Of a DNA stretch of 42,848 nt, positions 8,907-17,121 are shown in pieces. Within the stretch, counting starts at the first letter, position 1. Every line of letters starts with the position of its first letter. Source of the DNA: Saprospiraceae bacterium UBA2329 (GTDB taxonomy: Bacteria > Bacteroidota > Bacteroidia > Chitinophagales > Saprospiraceae); the NCBI GenBank assembly GCA_002344975.1, contig DDUV01000058.1:13228-56075 (forward strand). Direction: 5' to 3'. Under the pieces are notes generated by a model. The model saw only the letters and a list, made by a program, of their open reading frames with translations. It was not told the DNA's origin and searched no databases. The position numbers were made by a program, and so were the translations under genes.

Positions 8907-9793
8907 CTCCTGTCCAATATCTCCAAACACTCCCGCAGCCCTTCCCGCCAATGCGGAATTGCCTGTCCGAAAGCTGTTTTCCATTTCGTTTTGTTCAGGA
9001 CGCTGTACGGCGGGCGTTGAGCCGGCGTGGGGTAATCTTTGGTTTCGATGGGCAACACGGCGCAGGGCAGACTGCTCATTTCAAACACGGCCAAAGCGAA
9101 ATCGTACCAGCTCGCCACACCCTCATTGCTGAAGTGGTAAACGCCCCGCAATAAATCCCGGTTTACGGCTCCTGACTCCGCAGAGGCGATGGCAGTCAAA
9201 AGTGCCCGGGCTAAATGCCGGGCATAAGTAGGCGTGCCGATCTGATCGAAGACGACGCGCAATTCGGGGCGTTCCCGGCCCAAGCGGAGCATGGTTTTGA
9301 CAAAATTGTGGCCGAAAGACGAAAACACCCAGGAAGTGCGTACCACCATCGCGCCTTCGGAGTGAAAACGCAGCACCGCCTCATCGCCGGCACATTTGCT
9401 GAAAGCGTAAGCACTTTTCGGCTCTACCGGATCATCCTCCAGCAAAGGGCGGTTCAGTCCATTGTGATAAACATAATCTGTTGAAAGTTGAATGAGCCTG
9501 GTTTGGTTTTCCTTGCAGGCGCAAGCCAGCAAGTATGGGCCTATCATATTCGCCAAGGCAGTTTTTTTCCGTTCGGTTTGGGCCTTGTCCACTGCTGTGT
9601 AAGCTGCTGCGTTGATGCAATAATCAAACTTGCGCGATGCAAACATGCGTTGTATATCGTCGTGTGAAGAGATATTCAACTGTTGAGAGTCGGCAAAAAC
9701 GAAGTCGAAATCGGGGAATTGCGGCGCGACGGCTGCCAGTTCCATCCCAATCTGTCCGACTGCGCCCGTCACGAGAATGCTAATTTTGCTCAT
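8903..9793 (-). CDS. rfbD: dTDP-4-dehydrorhamnose reductase (RmlD-like SDR)
   Basis: A 296-residue extended short-chain dehydrogenase of the RmlD type, which reduces dTDP-4-keto-L-rhamnose to dTDP-L-rhamnose for surface polysaccharides. The NAD(P)-binding loop TGAVGQIG (9-16), the STDYVY motif (104-109), and the catalytic Tyr129 and Lys133 (YAFSK) are intact. Length is typical. No rmlA, rmlB or rmlC lies beside it, so the exact nucleotide-sugar substrate is inferred. It overlaps the upstream serine hydrolase gene by 14 nt, which points to translational coupling. Confidence 0.86.
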   Translation of the reverse strand: MSKISILVTGAVGQIGMELAAVAPQFPDFDFVFADSQQLNISSHDDIQRMFASRKFDYCINAAAYTAVDKAQTERKKTALANMIGPYLLACACKENQTRLIQLSTDYVYHNGLNRPLLEDDPVEPKSAYAFSKCAGDEAVLRFHSEGAMVVRTSWVFSSFGHNFVKTMLRLGRERPELRVVFDQIGTPTYARHLARALLTAIASAESGAVNRDLLRGVYHFSNEGVASWYDFALAVFEMSSLPCAVLPIETKDYPTPAQRPPYSVLNKTKWKTAFGQAIPHWREGLRECLEILDRS

Positions 9794-10982
9794 ACGGCAG
9801 GCCCCAGTACATTTGTAAAAAACGCGGCACGCTGGAGTTGATGAACCACGAGGGCGAATTGCTGAGTATGGCTATGCCGATGTCTTCAGAGGGGATAAAC
9901 GCAATTTCGGAGCGGAAGCCGTTGACGTAGCCGCCGTGAAAGATGACCCGGCGTTCGTTGCTCACAATGCCCCGCCAGCCCAGCCCATACCAGGCTTCGA
10001 GGGCCTCCGGGTAGGCGCGGTGATTGCCTTCGGCGAGCGGCACGCTCACCTGTTTGTTGAACAATTCGTTGAGCGCCTCTTTGTTCATAACATCCGGGCG
10101 ATGCCCCAGCAGGAAACGCAGCCACTCTCCCATGTCGGAAATACTGGCATTGACGCCGGCGGCAGGCATCACTTCGTAATAATTGGGCAACACCTTTACG
10201 CGCTTATATTGCTCGTTTTCAATGCGATGCGGCCAGGCTACATTAAAAGTATCGAGGAGAAAATTGTTGTAGCCCGCTCCAGCATTGGTCATGCGAAGGG
10301 GCAGGAAAATGCGCTGGTACAGCAATTCTTCAAAGCGTTTACCTGTGGTCTGTTCTGCAATATCGCCAATAAGGCTATAAGTGACGTTTTGGTAATTGTA
10401 ATATTTGCCCAGCGGGTGCGTAGGTTTTACCTCTCGCAGCCGGTAGCGCGCGGAGGCATAAGATTCGTCGCGCTCAATGAGGTTGGAGAAGGTTTGGCGG
10501 GGCAGTCCGGTGGTATGGCTCAGCACATGGCGCACAGAAAGCGAATCGGTATAGCTTTGGCGATACATGCTGAAATCGGACACATATTGTTTCACGGGGT
10601 CGTCCCATTCAAAATAGCCGTCCTGCACCAGCATTCCGGCCAACACGGAGGCAAATCCTTTAGATAATGAAGCCAGCCGGAACAAGGTATTCACATTGAC
10701 GGAGTCGGTAGTGTTGGCTGTTCGCACGCCATAGCATTGTTTAAAAATGACTCTGCCGTCTTTGACAATGACAACTGCCGTGCCGGGAAACTGCTCGCGC
10801 TGAAGGCTTTCGCGCACAAAAGCATCGTATTGGTTGACCAATTGGGAAGTAGCTTCATCCAATACCGGAGCCGTCATCTCTTCTTCGGCAATGCGCGGCT
10901 TGTTGCCTGCCTGGAATCGAGTGAACGATACGGTAGTCAGTAATAATACCAAAAAGCCGAGCAACGAATATCCTTTTTGCAT
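9780..10982 (-). CDS. serine hydrolase, beta-lactamase class C family
   Basis: A 400-residue exported serine hydrolase. An N-terminal signal or anchor segment (GFLVLLLTTVSFT) is followed by a class C beta-lactamase/DD-peptidase fold: nucleophile motif SLSK at 105-108, YQN at 197-199, and HGG at 349-351. Family members are peptidases, esterases or amidases, so this is not evidence of antibiotic resistance. The longer open frame to 11081 runs through non-coding DNA; the start at 10982 gives a proper signal peptide and lies 33 nt downstream of a TATCTTTG -7 element. The 3' end overlaps the RmlD-like gene. Confidence 0.86.
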   Translation of the reverse strand: MQKGYSLLGFLVLLLTTVSFTRFQAGNKPRIAEEEMTAPVLDEATSQLVNQYDAFVRESLQREQFPGTAVVIVKDGRVIFKQCYGVRTANTTDSVNVNTLFRLASLSKGFASVLAGMLVQDGYFEWDDPVKQYVSDFSMYRQSYTDSLSVRHVLSHTTGLPRQTFSNLIERDESYASARYRLREVKPTHPLGKYYNYQNVTYSLIGDIAEQTTGKRFEELLYQRIFLPLRMTNAGAGYNNFLLDTFNVAWPHRIENEQYKRVKVLPNYYEVMPAAGVNASISDMGEWLRFLLGHRPDVMNKEALNELFNKQVSVPLAEGNHRAYPEALEAWYGLGWRGIVSNERRVIFHGGYVNGFRSEIAFIPSEDIGIAILSNSPSWFINSSVPRFLQMYWGLPYEQN

Positions 10983-11015
10983 AAAGTAAGGGTGTGGCTG
11001 TTTCACAGAGGGAAG

Positions 11016-11023
11016 CAAAGATA
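11016..11023 (-). promoter_or_regulatory. -7 element for the serine hydrolase gene
   Basis: The minus strand reads TATCTTTG here, an exact match to TAnnTTTG, 33 nt upstream of the start at 10982. No clear -33 element was found. Confidence 0.55.
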
Positions 11024-11101
11024 AAAGGTTTTTGGAAAAACCATCAGCGCGGGGTAGTAATTTATGAACCGAACCTTGCAAGACAGTCGTAAACGCCCCG
11101 C

Positions 11102-11305
11102 CCCGCTCGCGCGAGATTCCATCTCGTGCGCACTATCTTGCGGGTTCCACCCGCTTACAAAAAAACAAAAAACTAAAACAGGTGCTGCTTTCAGACGCTG
11201 AAACCCGCTCGCGCGAGATTCCATCTCGTGCGCACTATCTTGCGGGTTCCACCCGCTTACAAAAAAACAAAAAACTAAAACAGGTGCTGCTTTCAGACGC
11301 TGAAA
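11102..11305. repeat. two tandem 102-bp units with three hairpins each
   Basis: Two apparently identical 102-bp units occupy 11102-11203 and 11204-11305. Each holds three stem-loops with 3-nt loops: a 10-bp stem with one G-T pair around GAGAT-TCC-ATCTC (11108-11130 in unit 1), GCGGGT-TCC-ACCCGC (11140-11154), and TTTCAG-ACG-CTGAAA (11189-11203), joined by an A-rich linker. The layout resembles REP/BIME-type elements. It lies in the 616-bp divergent gap between the serine hydrolase and mraZ. The rest of the gap holds both promoters, MraZ-like boxes and a partial palindromic repeat (GCGCGGGGTAG at 11047-11057). Confidence 0.88.
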
Positions 11306-11359
11306 GTCGCGAATGCTCATCATCTTTTCTCCCTCTCGGTAGATGATGACTCTGTCTTC

Positions 11360-11373
11360 CCACTTTTTACCAC
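11360..11373 (-). promoter_or_regulatory. inverted distal copy of the MraZ-box sequence
   Basis: CCACTTTTTACCAC here is the exact reverse complement of GTGGTAAAAAGTGG at 11529-11542 in the proximal MraZ boxes, 155 bp downstream. It could be a second MraZ site, for instance for looping or for control of the divergent gene; this is inference. Confidence 0.4.
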
Positions 11374-11525
11374 AAAATGGAGCGCCATACCGTAAAAAGC
11401 CGGCAACATTTTGCTGTTTTTACTCTTAAAATACACCCAAAAAGGTGATAAAATAGAACTGCTAAAGTGATTGTTTTTCCAATTGTCTGCTTTGCAGTGC
11501 ATTGTGGAAAATTTTTTTTGAAAAA

Positions 11526-11549
11526 AAAGTGGTAAAAAGTGGTAAAGTG
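11526..11549 (+). promoter_or_regulatory. MraZ-box operator (AAAGTGG direct repeats)
   Basis: Three GTG-centred boxes in direct orientation, AAAGTGG, AAAGTGG and AAAGTG, have GTG starts at 11529, 11539 and 11547. MraZ is known to bind direct GTG-type repeats about one helical turn apart upstream of its own gene. The array covers the expected -33 position of the mraZ promoter, which fits autorepression. Confidence 0.7.
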
Positions 11550-11562
11550 TGTTTCAATCCCT

Positions 11563-11570
11563 TAACTTTG
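11563..11570 (+). promoter_or_regulatory. -7 element of the mraZ/dcw promoter
   Basis: TAACTTTG matches TAnnTTTG exactly and lies 28 nt upstream of the mraZ ATG. The -33 region overlaps the MraZ boxes. Confidence 0.65.
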
Positions 11571-11598
11571 AACCCGAAAAGAAATAAAACGCGATTTT

Positions 11599-12057
11599 AT
11601 GAACTTGATGGGCGAATACGAATGCAGAATTGACCCGAAAGGGCGCCTGCGTTTGCCGTCCGATCTGCTCGCTCAGATCGGAGAGCGGGAGGGCCTGTCT
11701 TTTGTCATGAATCGCGGGTTTGAGAACTGCCTGACGCTGTATCCCAAGCAAGTGTGGGACCGCATCAACAATGAAGTCAACAGTCTCAATCAGTTCGTGA
11801 AAAAAAACCGCGAGTTTGCCCGCTACTTCCTTCGGGGCGCCACCCCGCTCGAATTAGACGCAGCCGATCGCATCCTCCTGCCGAAAAGACTGCAGGAATG
11901 GGCCGGGATAGACAAAGACGTTGTGCTTTCCGCTATCAACGACCGCATTGAAATCTGGTCGAAAGACCAATACGATCAACTGCTTGGCGAAGAACCGGAC
12001 GATTTTTCCGATCTGGCTGAGGAAGTATTGGGCAATGTCCGCCCCGACGACGAATGA
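11599..12057 (+). CDS. mraZ: transcriptional regulator MraZ
   Basis: A 152-residue MraZ, the DNA-binding regulator that heads the division and cell wall (dcw) cluster. Two tandem SpoVT/AbrB-like half-domains are visible by their D-x-x-x-R signatures: DPKGRLRLPSDLL near residue 13 and DAADRILLPKRLQEW near residue 91. It forms ring-shaped oligomers that bind GTG-type direct repeats, and such repeats occur at 11526-11549. The last four bases overlap the rsmH start as ATGA, so translation is probably coupled. Confidence 0.96.
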   Translation: MNLMGEYECRIDPKGRLRLPSDLLAQIGEREGLSFVMNRGFENCLTLYPKQVWDRINNEVNSLNQFVKKNREFARYFLRGATPLELDAADRILLPKRLQEWAGIDKDVVLSAINDRIEIWSKDQYDQLLGEEPDDFSDLAEEVLGNVRPDDE

Positions 12058-12953
12058 CGCCCTACCATCAGCCCGTCATGGCCGCCGAGTGTATCGAAGC
12101 GCTGGCCATTCAGCCTGCCGGCGTGTATGTGGACGTCACATTTGGCGGAGGTGGTCACAGTCGCCTGATTTTGGAGGCCTTAGGCGCTGAAGGGCGTCTT
12201 TTTGGTTTCGATCAGGACCCGGACGCAGTGCAAAATGTACCTGCCGATCCGCGCTTTGTACTGGTGCAGCAGAATTTTCGCTTTCTCAAGCGTTTTCTCA
12301 AACTGCACGGAATCAAGGAAGTGGATGGTATTTTGGCAGATTTGGGAGTTTCTTCACACCAATTGGATGAAGCCGAAAGAGGTTTCTCCTACCGTTTTGA
12401 AGCCGCTTTGGACATGCGCATGAATCAAGCCGATGAATGCAGTGCAGCCACCGTGCTGAATTTCGCTTCCGCCGACACGCTGCAACGCATTTTCAGTATG
12501 TACGGCGAGGTTCGGAATTCCAAAACACTGGCCGAACACATTGTCTCGGCGCGCCAAACCCGACCGCTGCAAACCATCGGCGATTTGTTGGGGGTATTGG
12601 AGCCGCTCATCCGGGGCAACCGCCTGCGTTATCTCTCACAAGTGTTTCAGGCACTGCGTATTGAGGTGAACGACGAAATGGGCGCACTGGCCGATATGTT
12701 CTCTCAGGCGTATGAAATACTCAAGCCGGGAGGGCGCTTGGTGGTGCTTTCTTACCATTCTATCGAAGATCGGGTGGTGAAGAATTTCCTCAAAACCGGC
12801 AATGCCGACGGAGAAGTGCAGAAGGACTTCTATGGCAATATTTTCAGGCCGTACTCTTTTCCTGACAGCAAAATGTCGCAGCCTTCGGAGGAGGAGATAC
12901 GTCGCAATCCAAGATCGAGAAGCGCAAAGTTGAGGGTGGGGGAGAAGCGGTAG
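12054..12953 (+). CDS. rsmH: 16S rRNA m4C1402 methyltransferase RsmH (MraW)
   Basis: A 299-residue SAM-dependent methyltransferase that N4-methylates C1402 of 16S rRNA. The N-terminus YHQPVMAAECIEAL, the SAM-binding stretch VDVTFGGGGHSRLIL, the GILADLGVSSHQLD motif and the C-terminal LVVLSYHSIEDRVVKNFL are characteristic. It is coupled to mraZ by an ATGA overlap. A repeat element begins directly at its TAG stop, and ftsL follows 79 nt later. Confidence 0.97.
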   Translation: MTPYHQPVMAAECIEALAIQPAGVYVDVTFGGGGHSRLILEALGAEGRLFGFDQDPDAVQNVPADPRFVLVQQNFRFLKRFLKLHGIKEVDGILADLGVSSHQLDEAERGFSYRFEAALDMRMNQADECSAATVLNFASADTLQRIFSMYGEVRNSKTLAEHIVSARQTRPLQTIGDLLGVLEPLIRGNRLRYLSQVFQALRIEVNDEMGALADMFSQAYEILKPGGRLVVLSYHSIEDRVVKNFLKTGNADGEVQKDFYGNIFRPYSFPDSKMSQPSEEEIRRNPRSRSAKLRVGEKR

Positions 12954-12958
12954 GCGAG

Positions 12959-12980
12959 TAGCCGCGCTGTGGCGCGGGGT
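12959..12980. repeat. 22-bp palindromic element, copy 1 (rsmH-ftsL gap)
   Basis: A GC-rich imperfect palindrome whose 6-bp arms CCGCGC and GCGCGG flank TGTG (12962-12977). It matches the element at 29851-29872 in opposite orientation at 20 of 22 positions, and shares GCGCGGGGTAG with 11047-11057. Confidence 0.65.
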
Positions 12981-12998
12981 AGGCAGTATGCGGCGCGG

Positions 12999-13026
12999 AA
13001 CCTTGAACACGGAACAAGAAACAATA
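12999..13026. repeat. heptamer array upstream of ftsL
   Basis: Four consecutive 7-nt units: AACCTTG, AACACGG, AACAAGA, AACAATA. The array ends six bases before the ftsL ATG. Confidence 0.6.
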
Positions 13027-13032
13027 GATAAC

Positions 13033-13350
13033 ATGGCAAAACCAAAAGGCATCGGATACTATGTGAGCTTTGGATTTCTCAACTCCAATCTCATTCTCGG
13101 CAACCTCAAGCTGCTGGGATTCTTGTCTTTGTTGGCCATCATATACATCGCCAATGCGCACTATGCAGAACGCAATGTGCGGCGCATTCAGATTTTGCAA
13201 AAAGAGATTCACGAATTGCGCTGGCGCTACACTTCCATACAAGCCGAGGTCATGTACAACAGCAGACAATCGGCCATGTCGGAACAACTGAGAGAACAAG
13301 GCTTGCGCCCGTTGCGGGATCAGCCGAAAAAAATAGTCATTGATCCTTGA
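13033..13350 (+). CDS. ftsL: FtsL-like cell division protein
   Basis: A 105-residue bitopic membrane protein. A short cytoplasmic N-terminus is followed by a membrane segment around residues 24-46 (LKLLGFLSLLAIIYIANAHY) and a periplasmic coiled-coil-like stretch (RRIQILQKEIHELRWRYTSIQAEV). Size, topology and position between rsmH and the PBP gene identify it as the Bacteroidota FtsL-like protein, which forms a division subcomplex with other bitopic proteins and FtsQ. The start at MAKPKG (13033) is preferred over 12988, which would translate the repeat array. The 90-nt gap to ftsI contains a weak hairpin, GCCGG/CCGGC, at 13399-13415. Confidence 0.88.
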   Translation: MAKPKGIGYYVSFGFLNSNLILGNLKLLGFLSLLAIIYIANAHYAERNVRRIQILQKEIHELRWRYTSIQAEVMYNSRQSAMSEQLREQGLRPLRDQPKKIVIDP

Positions 13351-13440
13351 GAAGGAAATGGGAAACGCACACCAACATACTATTGACTACGCGACATCGC
13401 CGGTCTACCTCCGGCTTGAGTCGTTTTTAACCCGAACGAT

Positions 13441-15603
13441 ATGAATATCAAGAACGAAGTACTGTATCGGGTGTATTTTATCCTGTTCATAGCAGTCATT
13501 CCGGCTGCCCTGGCACTTATTTACAAAACCGCATACATCAGCTATGCAGAAGGCGACTTTTGGAGAAAAAAAGGGGAAACACTTTACATTGAATCCAGAT
13601 CCATCGAAGCAGATCGTGGCAATATCTTAGCCTCCAACGGCGATTTGTTGGCCACTTCTATACCATTTTTTGATCTGTTTTTTGATCCTAACTCGACCGG
13701 CATGTCGGAGGAGGATTTTAATAAAAATATTGACTCCTTATCCTACATGCTGGCCACTTATGTGGACAACAGCTACACTCCCGGCGGGTACAAAACCTAC
13801 CTTGCCGAGAAGCGCAAGAGCGGTTCCCGTTATGTGGTGATTAAGAAGAAAGCCTCCTTTGAAGAAAAGCGCTTCATCGAGTCTTTCCCTTTGTTCAATC
13901 TGGGGCAAATGCGGGGCGGATTCATCGTGTCTCAACGCAACGAGCGTGTGCGGCCTTTCGGTATGTTGGCACAGCGCACCGTGGGTTATGTACGCGACGG
14001 CGCCAAACCGGTGGGTTTGGAGGCCGTTTATGACAACATTCTCGGCGGCCGTCCGGGGCGTCAGGCGATGGTGTGTGTGGATAAAGTGAAGGATATCTGG
14101 CTGCCTGTCAATGCGTTGACGGAAGTGGAGCCTAAGCGGGGCGACGATGTCAAAACTACGCTGGACGTCAATATACAAGATGTGACGCAGGAGGCCCTGA
14201 TGCGCGCCATGAACTACCACAACGCCGAATGGGGCACTGCCGTAGTAATGGAGGTAAAAACCGGCGCCATCAAAGCCATTGCCAACCTCGGACGCACAGA
14301 GGAAGGTTGGTGGGAAACGTTCAACCATGCAGTGGGAACGGCCATCGAACCCGGCTCTACGTTCAAATTGGCCACCATGATGTCCATGATGGAAGACGGC
14401 TTTATCAAATTGGAAGACTCGGTTTCTATCGAAAAGGGGCGCACCAAATTTTACAACGATGAAATGGTGGATTCCTCTCCGTTCAGCGCTACGTTGGACA
14501 CCATCACCATCCAACGCGCCTTCGAGATTTCTTCCAACGTAGGTATGGCCAAGCTGGCTCAGCAATATTATGGCAAAAAAGAGCGCATCAACAAAAATCA
14601 AGGCGCCGCCCGCTTTATTGAGCACCTGAAAGATTTTCACCTGCATTTGCCCACCGGCGTTGAGGTGGCAGGCGAAGGCGTGCCTTATATCAAGGAGGCT
14701 TACAGCAGCGCACACGAATGGAGCGGAACGACTCTGCCCTGGATGGCTATTGGTTACGAATTGAAAATCACGCCTTTACAATTGCTCACGTTCTTTAATG
14801 CAGTGGCCAACGACGGCGAAATGGTGAAACCGTATTTGGTGGCTGAAATACAAAGAGATGGGGCAACGGTACAAACTTTTAAGCCTACAGTGGTAGATCG
14901 CCAGATCGCTTCCAAAAATACCATTCGCCAGGCCAAGATGTTGCTGGAAGGTGTAGTAGAACGCGGTACGGCAGAAAAACTCCGCCACCCAGACACGCTC
15001 TACCGCTTTGCCGGCAAAACCGGTACGGCGCAGATCGGCTACCGCAAAGTATCGAACAGAACCACGCTCATCAGAGGGTATCAGGCTTCGTTCGTAGGTT
15101 ACTTCCCGGCGGAGAACCCGGTATATACCTGCATCGTGATCATCAACAATCCCAAAGCCAATGGCTTCTACGGCAGCGATGTGGCAGGGCCGGTCTTCAG
15201 GGAAATTGCAGACTATTGCTATGTGACGGCTACATCGGCGCACAAAGCGCTCAATACAGACTCAAAACCGGTACTGGCCGCTAAGCAATTGCCCAACAAC
15301 AACATGGGATTCACGCCCGACATGAGCTACCTGATCGAAACGCTGGAACTGCCGCATTTCGGAAGTCCAAAAACAGATTGGAGCGTGTTGCGCGTGCGTT
15401 CGGACAGCTTGGTGTGGGAAGACCGCACCATTGCCGAAAATGTGGTGCCCAACGTGACGGGCATGGGCCTGCGCGACGCCCTTTACATCCTGGAAAACAG
15501 AGGATTAAAAGCGGCCGTCAACGGTTTTGGAAAAGTAACGCGGCAGTCCATCCGGCCCGGTACGCGGGCCAGAGGGCAAACCGTACAATTGTATTTAAAT
15601 TAA
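13441..15603 (+). CDS. ftsI: septal penicillin-binding protein (FtsI/PBP3 type) with PASTA domain
   Basis: A 720-residue class B PBP that cross-links septal peptidoglycan in the periplasm. An N-terminal membrane anchor (VYFILFIAVIPAALALIY) leads into the dimerisation/pedestal domain (ADRGNILASNGDLLA), then the transpeptidase domain with SxxK at 306-309 (STFK), SxN at 364-366 (SSN) and KTG at 526-528. A C-terminal PASTA domain (VVPNVTGMGLRDALYILENRGLK) ends the protein, as in other Bacteroidota FtsI. It is preceded by ftsL and works with the glycan polymerase FtsW, encoded 4.1 kb downstream. Confidence 0.96.
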   Translation: MNIKNEVLYRVYFILFIAVIPAALALIYKTAYISYAEGDFWRKKGETLYIESRSIEADRGNILASNGDLLATSIPFFDLFFDPNSTGMSEEDFNKNIDSLSYMLATYVDNSYTPGGYKTYLAEKRKSGSRYVVIKKKASFEEKRFIESFPLFNLGQMRGGFIVSQRNERVRPFGMLAQRTVGYVRDGAKPVGLEAVYDNILGGRPGRQAMVCVDKVKDIWLPVNALTEVEPKRGDDVKTTLDVNIQDVTQEALMRAMNYHNAEWGTAVVMEVKTGAIKAIANLGRTEEGWWETFNHAVGTAIEPGSTFKLATMMSMMEDGFIKLEDSVSIEKGRTKFYNDEMVDSSPFSATLDTITIQRAFEISSNVGMAKLAQQYYGKKERINKNQGAARFIEHLKDFHLHLPTGVEVAGEGVPYIKEAYSSAHEWSGTTLPWMAIGYELKITPLQLLTFFNAVANDGEMVKPYLVAEIQRDGATVQTFKPTVVDRQIASKNTIRQAKMLLEGVVERGTAEKLRHPDTLYRFAGKTGTAQIGYRKVSNRTTLIRGYQASFVGYFPAENPVYTCIVIINNPKANGFYGSDVAGPVFREIADYCYVTATSAHKALNTDSKPVLAAKQLPNNNMGFTPDMSYLIETLELPHFGSPKTDWSVLRVRSDSLVWEDRTIAENVVPNVTGMGLRDALYILENRGLKAAVNGFGKVTRQSIRPGTRARGQTVQLYLN

Positions 15604-15616
15604 AACTGCTGCCGAC

Positions 15617-17110
15617 ATGAAGTTGCCGGAATTGCTCCAAGCCATCGAACCTGTTCGCACAACAGGAAGCCTCGACCGCGAGATCGGTTCGGTGGTATTC
15701 GATTCGCGCAAAGCTGCCCCCGGTAGTTTGTTTGTGGCAGTAAAAGGCCTCCATAACGATGGACACGCCTACCTTGACAAGGTTGTACAAAACGGTGTAA
15801 AAGCAGTGGTGGTGCAAGACTGGCCCGATCTTCAAGAAGAGGGTGTCGCCTACATTCAGGTGGCCGATTCTGCTGCTGCATTGGGCAGGCTGGCGGCTCA
15901 TTTTTATGGAAATCCCTCGCGGCAATTGCGCTTGGTGGGCGTCACCGGCACCAACGGAAAAACCACGACCGCCACTTTATTGCACGGGCTGGGACTTCAG
16001 TTGGGATACAAATGCGGTCTCATTTCCACCATTGAAAACAAAATCGGCGATGCAGTACTGCCTTCGCAATACACCACGCCCGATGCCGTAGCCATCAATG
16101 CGCTGCTGGCCGAAATGGTAGCACAAGGCTGCGCTTTTGCTTTTATGGAGGTGAGTTCGCACGCGTTGGAGCAGAAGCGGGTGGAAGGTTTGCAGTTTGC
16201 AGGGGCTATGTTTACCAACATCACCCACGATCATTTGGACTACCACAAGACCTTCGACAACTACATCCGCGCCAAAAAACTGCTCTTTGACGGATTGGGT
16301 AAGGATACCTTTGCATTGGTCAACGTGGACGACCGTCGCGGCATGGTGATGGTGCAAAACACCAAAGCGAAAGTCTGGCGCTATGCCCTGCGCAGCATGG
16401 CCGATTTCAAAGCCAAAATTCTGGAGAACACCCTCGAAGGGCTGCATCTGGAACTCGACGGTTTTGATTTTTACGGTCGCTTGGTCGGAGAGTTCAATGC
16501 CTACAATCTCTTAGCCGTGTATGCTGCTGCAGTGCTGTTGGGGCACGACAAATCGGAGGTGCTCACCGCGCTCAGCCGAATGCAGGCTGCCGAAGGTCGT
16601 TTCGATCTCGTCAGTTCCCGCGAACGGGGCATCACCGCCGTAGTGGATTATGCGCACACCCCCGACGCACTCGAAAAAGTGCTGGAAACGCTGACCAAAC
16701 TGCGCGGCGCGGGGCGCATCATCACAGTGACCGGCGCCGGCGGCGACCGCGACAAGGCCAAACGGCCCGTGATGGCCAAAACGGCCTGCGACTGGAGCGC
16801 TCAGGTGATTCTCACTTCCGACAATCCGCGTTCGGAAAAACCGGAAGACATCCTCGCCGACATGCAGCAGGGCGTACCCATTACCGCCGCCGCCAAGGTG
16901 CTCACCATCACCGATAGACGGCAGGCCATTCGCACCGCTTGTGCCATCGCCCAACCCGGAGACATCATTTTGGTAGCCGGCAAAGGCCACGAAAAATACC
17001 AGGAAATTCAAGGGGTAAAGTACCCTTTCGACGATAAAGAAGAACTGCGCATTGCTCTCGAAATCCGAAATCCGAAATCAGGAATCAGGAATCAGGAATC
17101 CGAAAGCTAA
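15617..17110 (+). CDS. murE: UDP-MurNAc-tripeptide synthetase, meso-DAP adding
   Basis: A 497-residue Mur ligase that adds the third stem-peptide residue to UDP-MurNAc-L-Ala-D-Glu. The ATP loop GTNGKT is at 111-116. The DNPR motif at 402-405 is the known mark of meso-diaminopimelate specificity, in place of the lysine-type motif. Natural family similarity ends near DDKEELRIALE. The remaining tail, EIRNPKSGIRNQESES, is encoded by six tandem heptanucleotides at 17061-17102, so a repeat array has become coding. The gene sits 13 nt after ftsI and 11 nt before mraY. Confidence 0.96.
   Translation: MKLPELLQAIEPVRTTGSLDREIGSVVFDSRKAAPGSLFVAVKGLHNDGHAYLDKVVQNGVKAVVVQDWPDLQEEGVAYIQVADSAAALGRLAAHFYGNPSRQLRLVGVTGTNGKTTTATLLHGLGLQLGYKCGLISTIENKIGDAVLPSQYTTPDAVAINALLAEMVAQGCAFAFMEVSSHALEQKRVEGLQFAGAMFTNITHDHLDYHKTFDNYIRAKKLLFDGLGKDTFALVNVDDRRGMVMVQNTKAKVWRYALRSMADFKAKILENTLEGLHLELDGFDFYGRLVGEFNAYNLLAVYAAAVLLGHDKSEVLTALSRMQAAEGRFDLVSSRERGITAVVDYAHTPDALEKVLETLTKLRGAGRIITVTGAGGDRDKAKRPVMAKTACDWSAQVILTSDNPRSEKPEDILADMQQGVPITAAAKVLTITDRRQAIRTACAIAQPGDIILVAGKGHEKYQEIQGVKYPFDDKEELRIALEIRNPKSGIRNQESES
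17061..17102. repeat. six tandem heptamers (rAATCmG) inside the murE 3' end
   Basis: Consecutive units AAATCCG, AAATCCG, AAATCAG, GAATCAG, GAATCAG, GAATCCG, followed by AAAGCTAA containing the murE stop. A 7-nt unit shifts through all three frames, so the encoded tail is not a simple peptide repeat. Confidence 0.85.
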
Positions 17111-17121
17111 AAAAACAACGT

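Noticed and set aside
9780..10982. Antibiotic-resistance beta-lactamase
   Set aside because: The SxxK, YxN and HGG motifs define a broad hydrolase family; nothing indicates a resistance enzyme.
11102..11305. CRISPR array
   Set aside because: Only two units, directly abutting with no unique spacers, and no cas genes in the window.
11003..11323. 106-aa minus-strand ORF with two identical 34-residue repeats
   Set aside because: It is a by-product of the 102-bp duplicated hairpin element, which is a multiple of three; it overlaps the serine hydrolase promoter and has no protein-like features.
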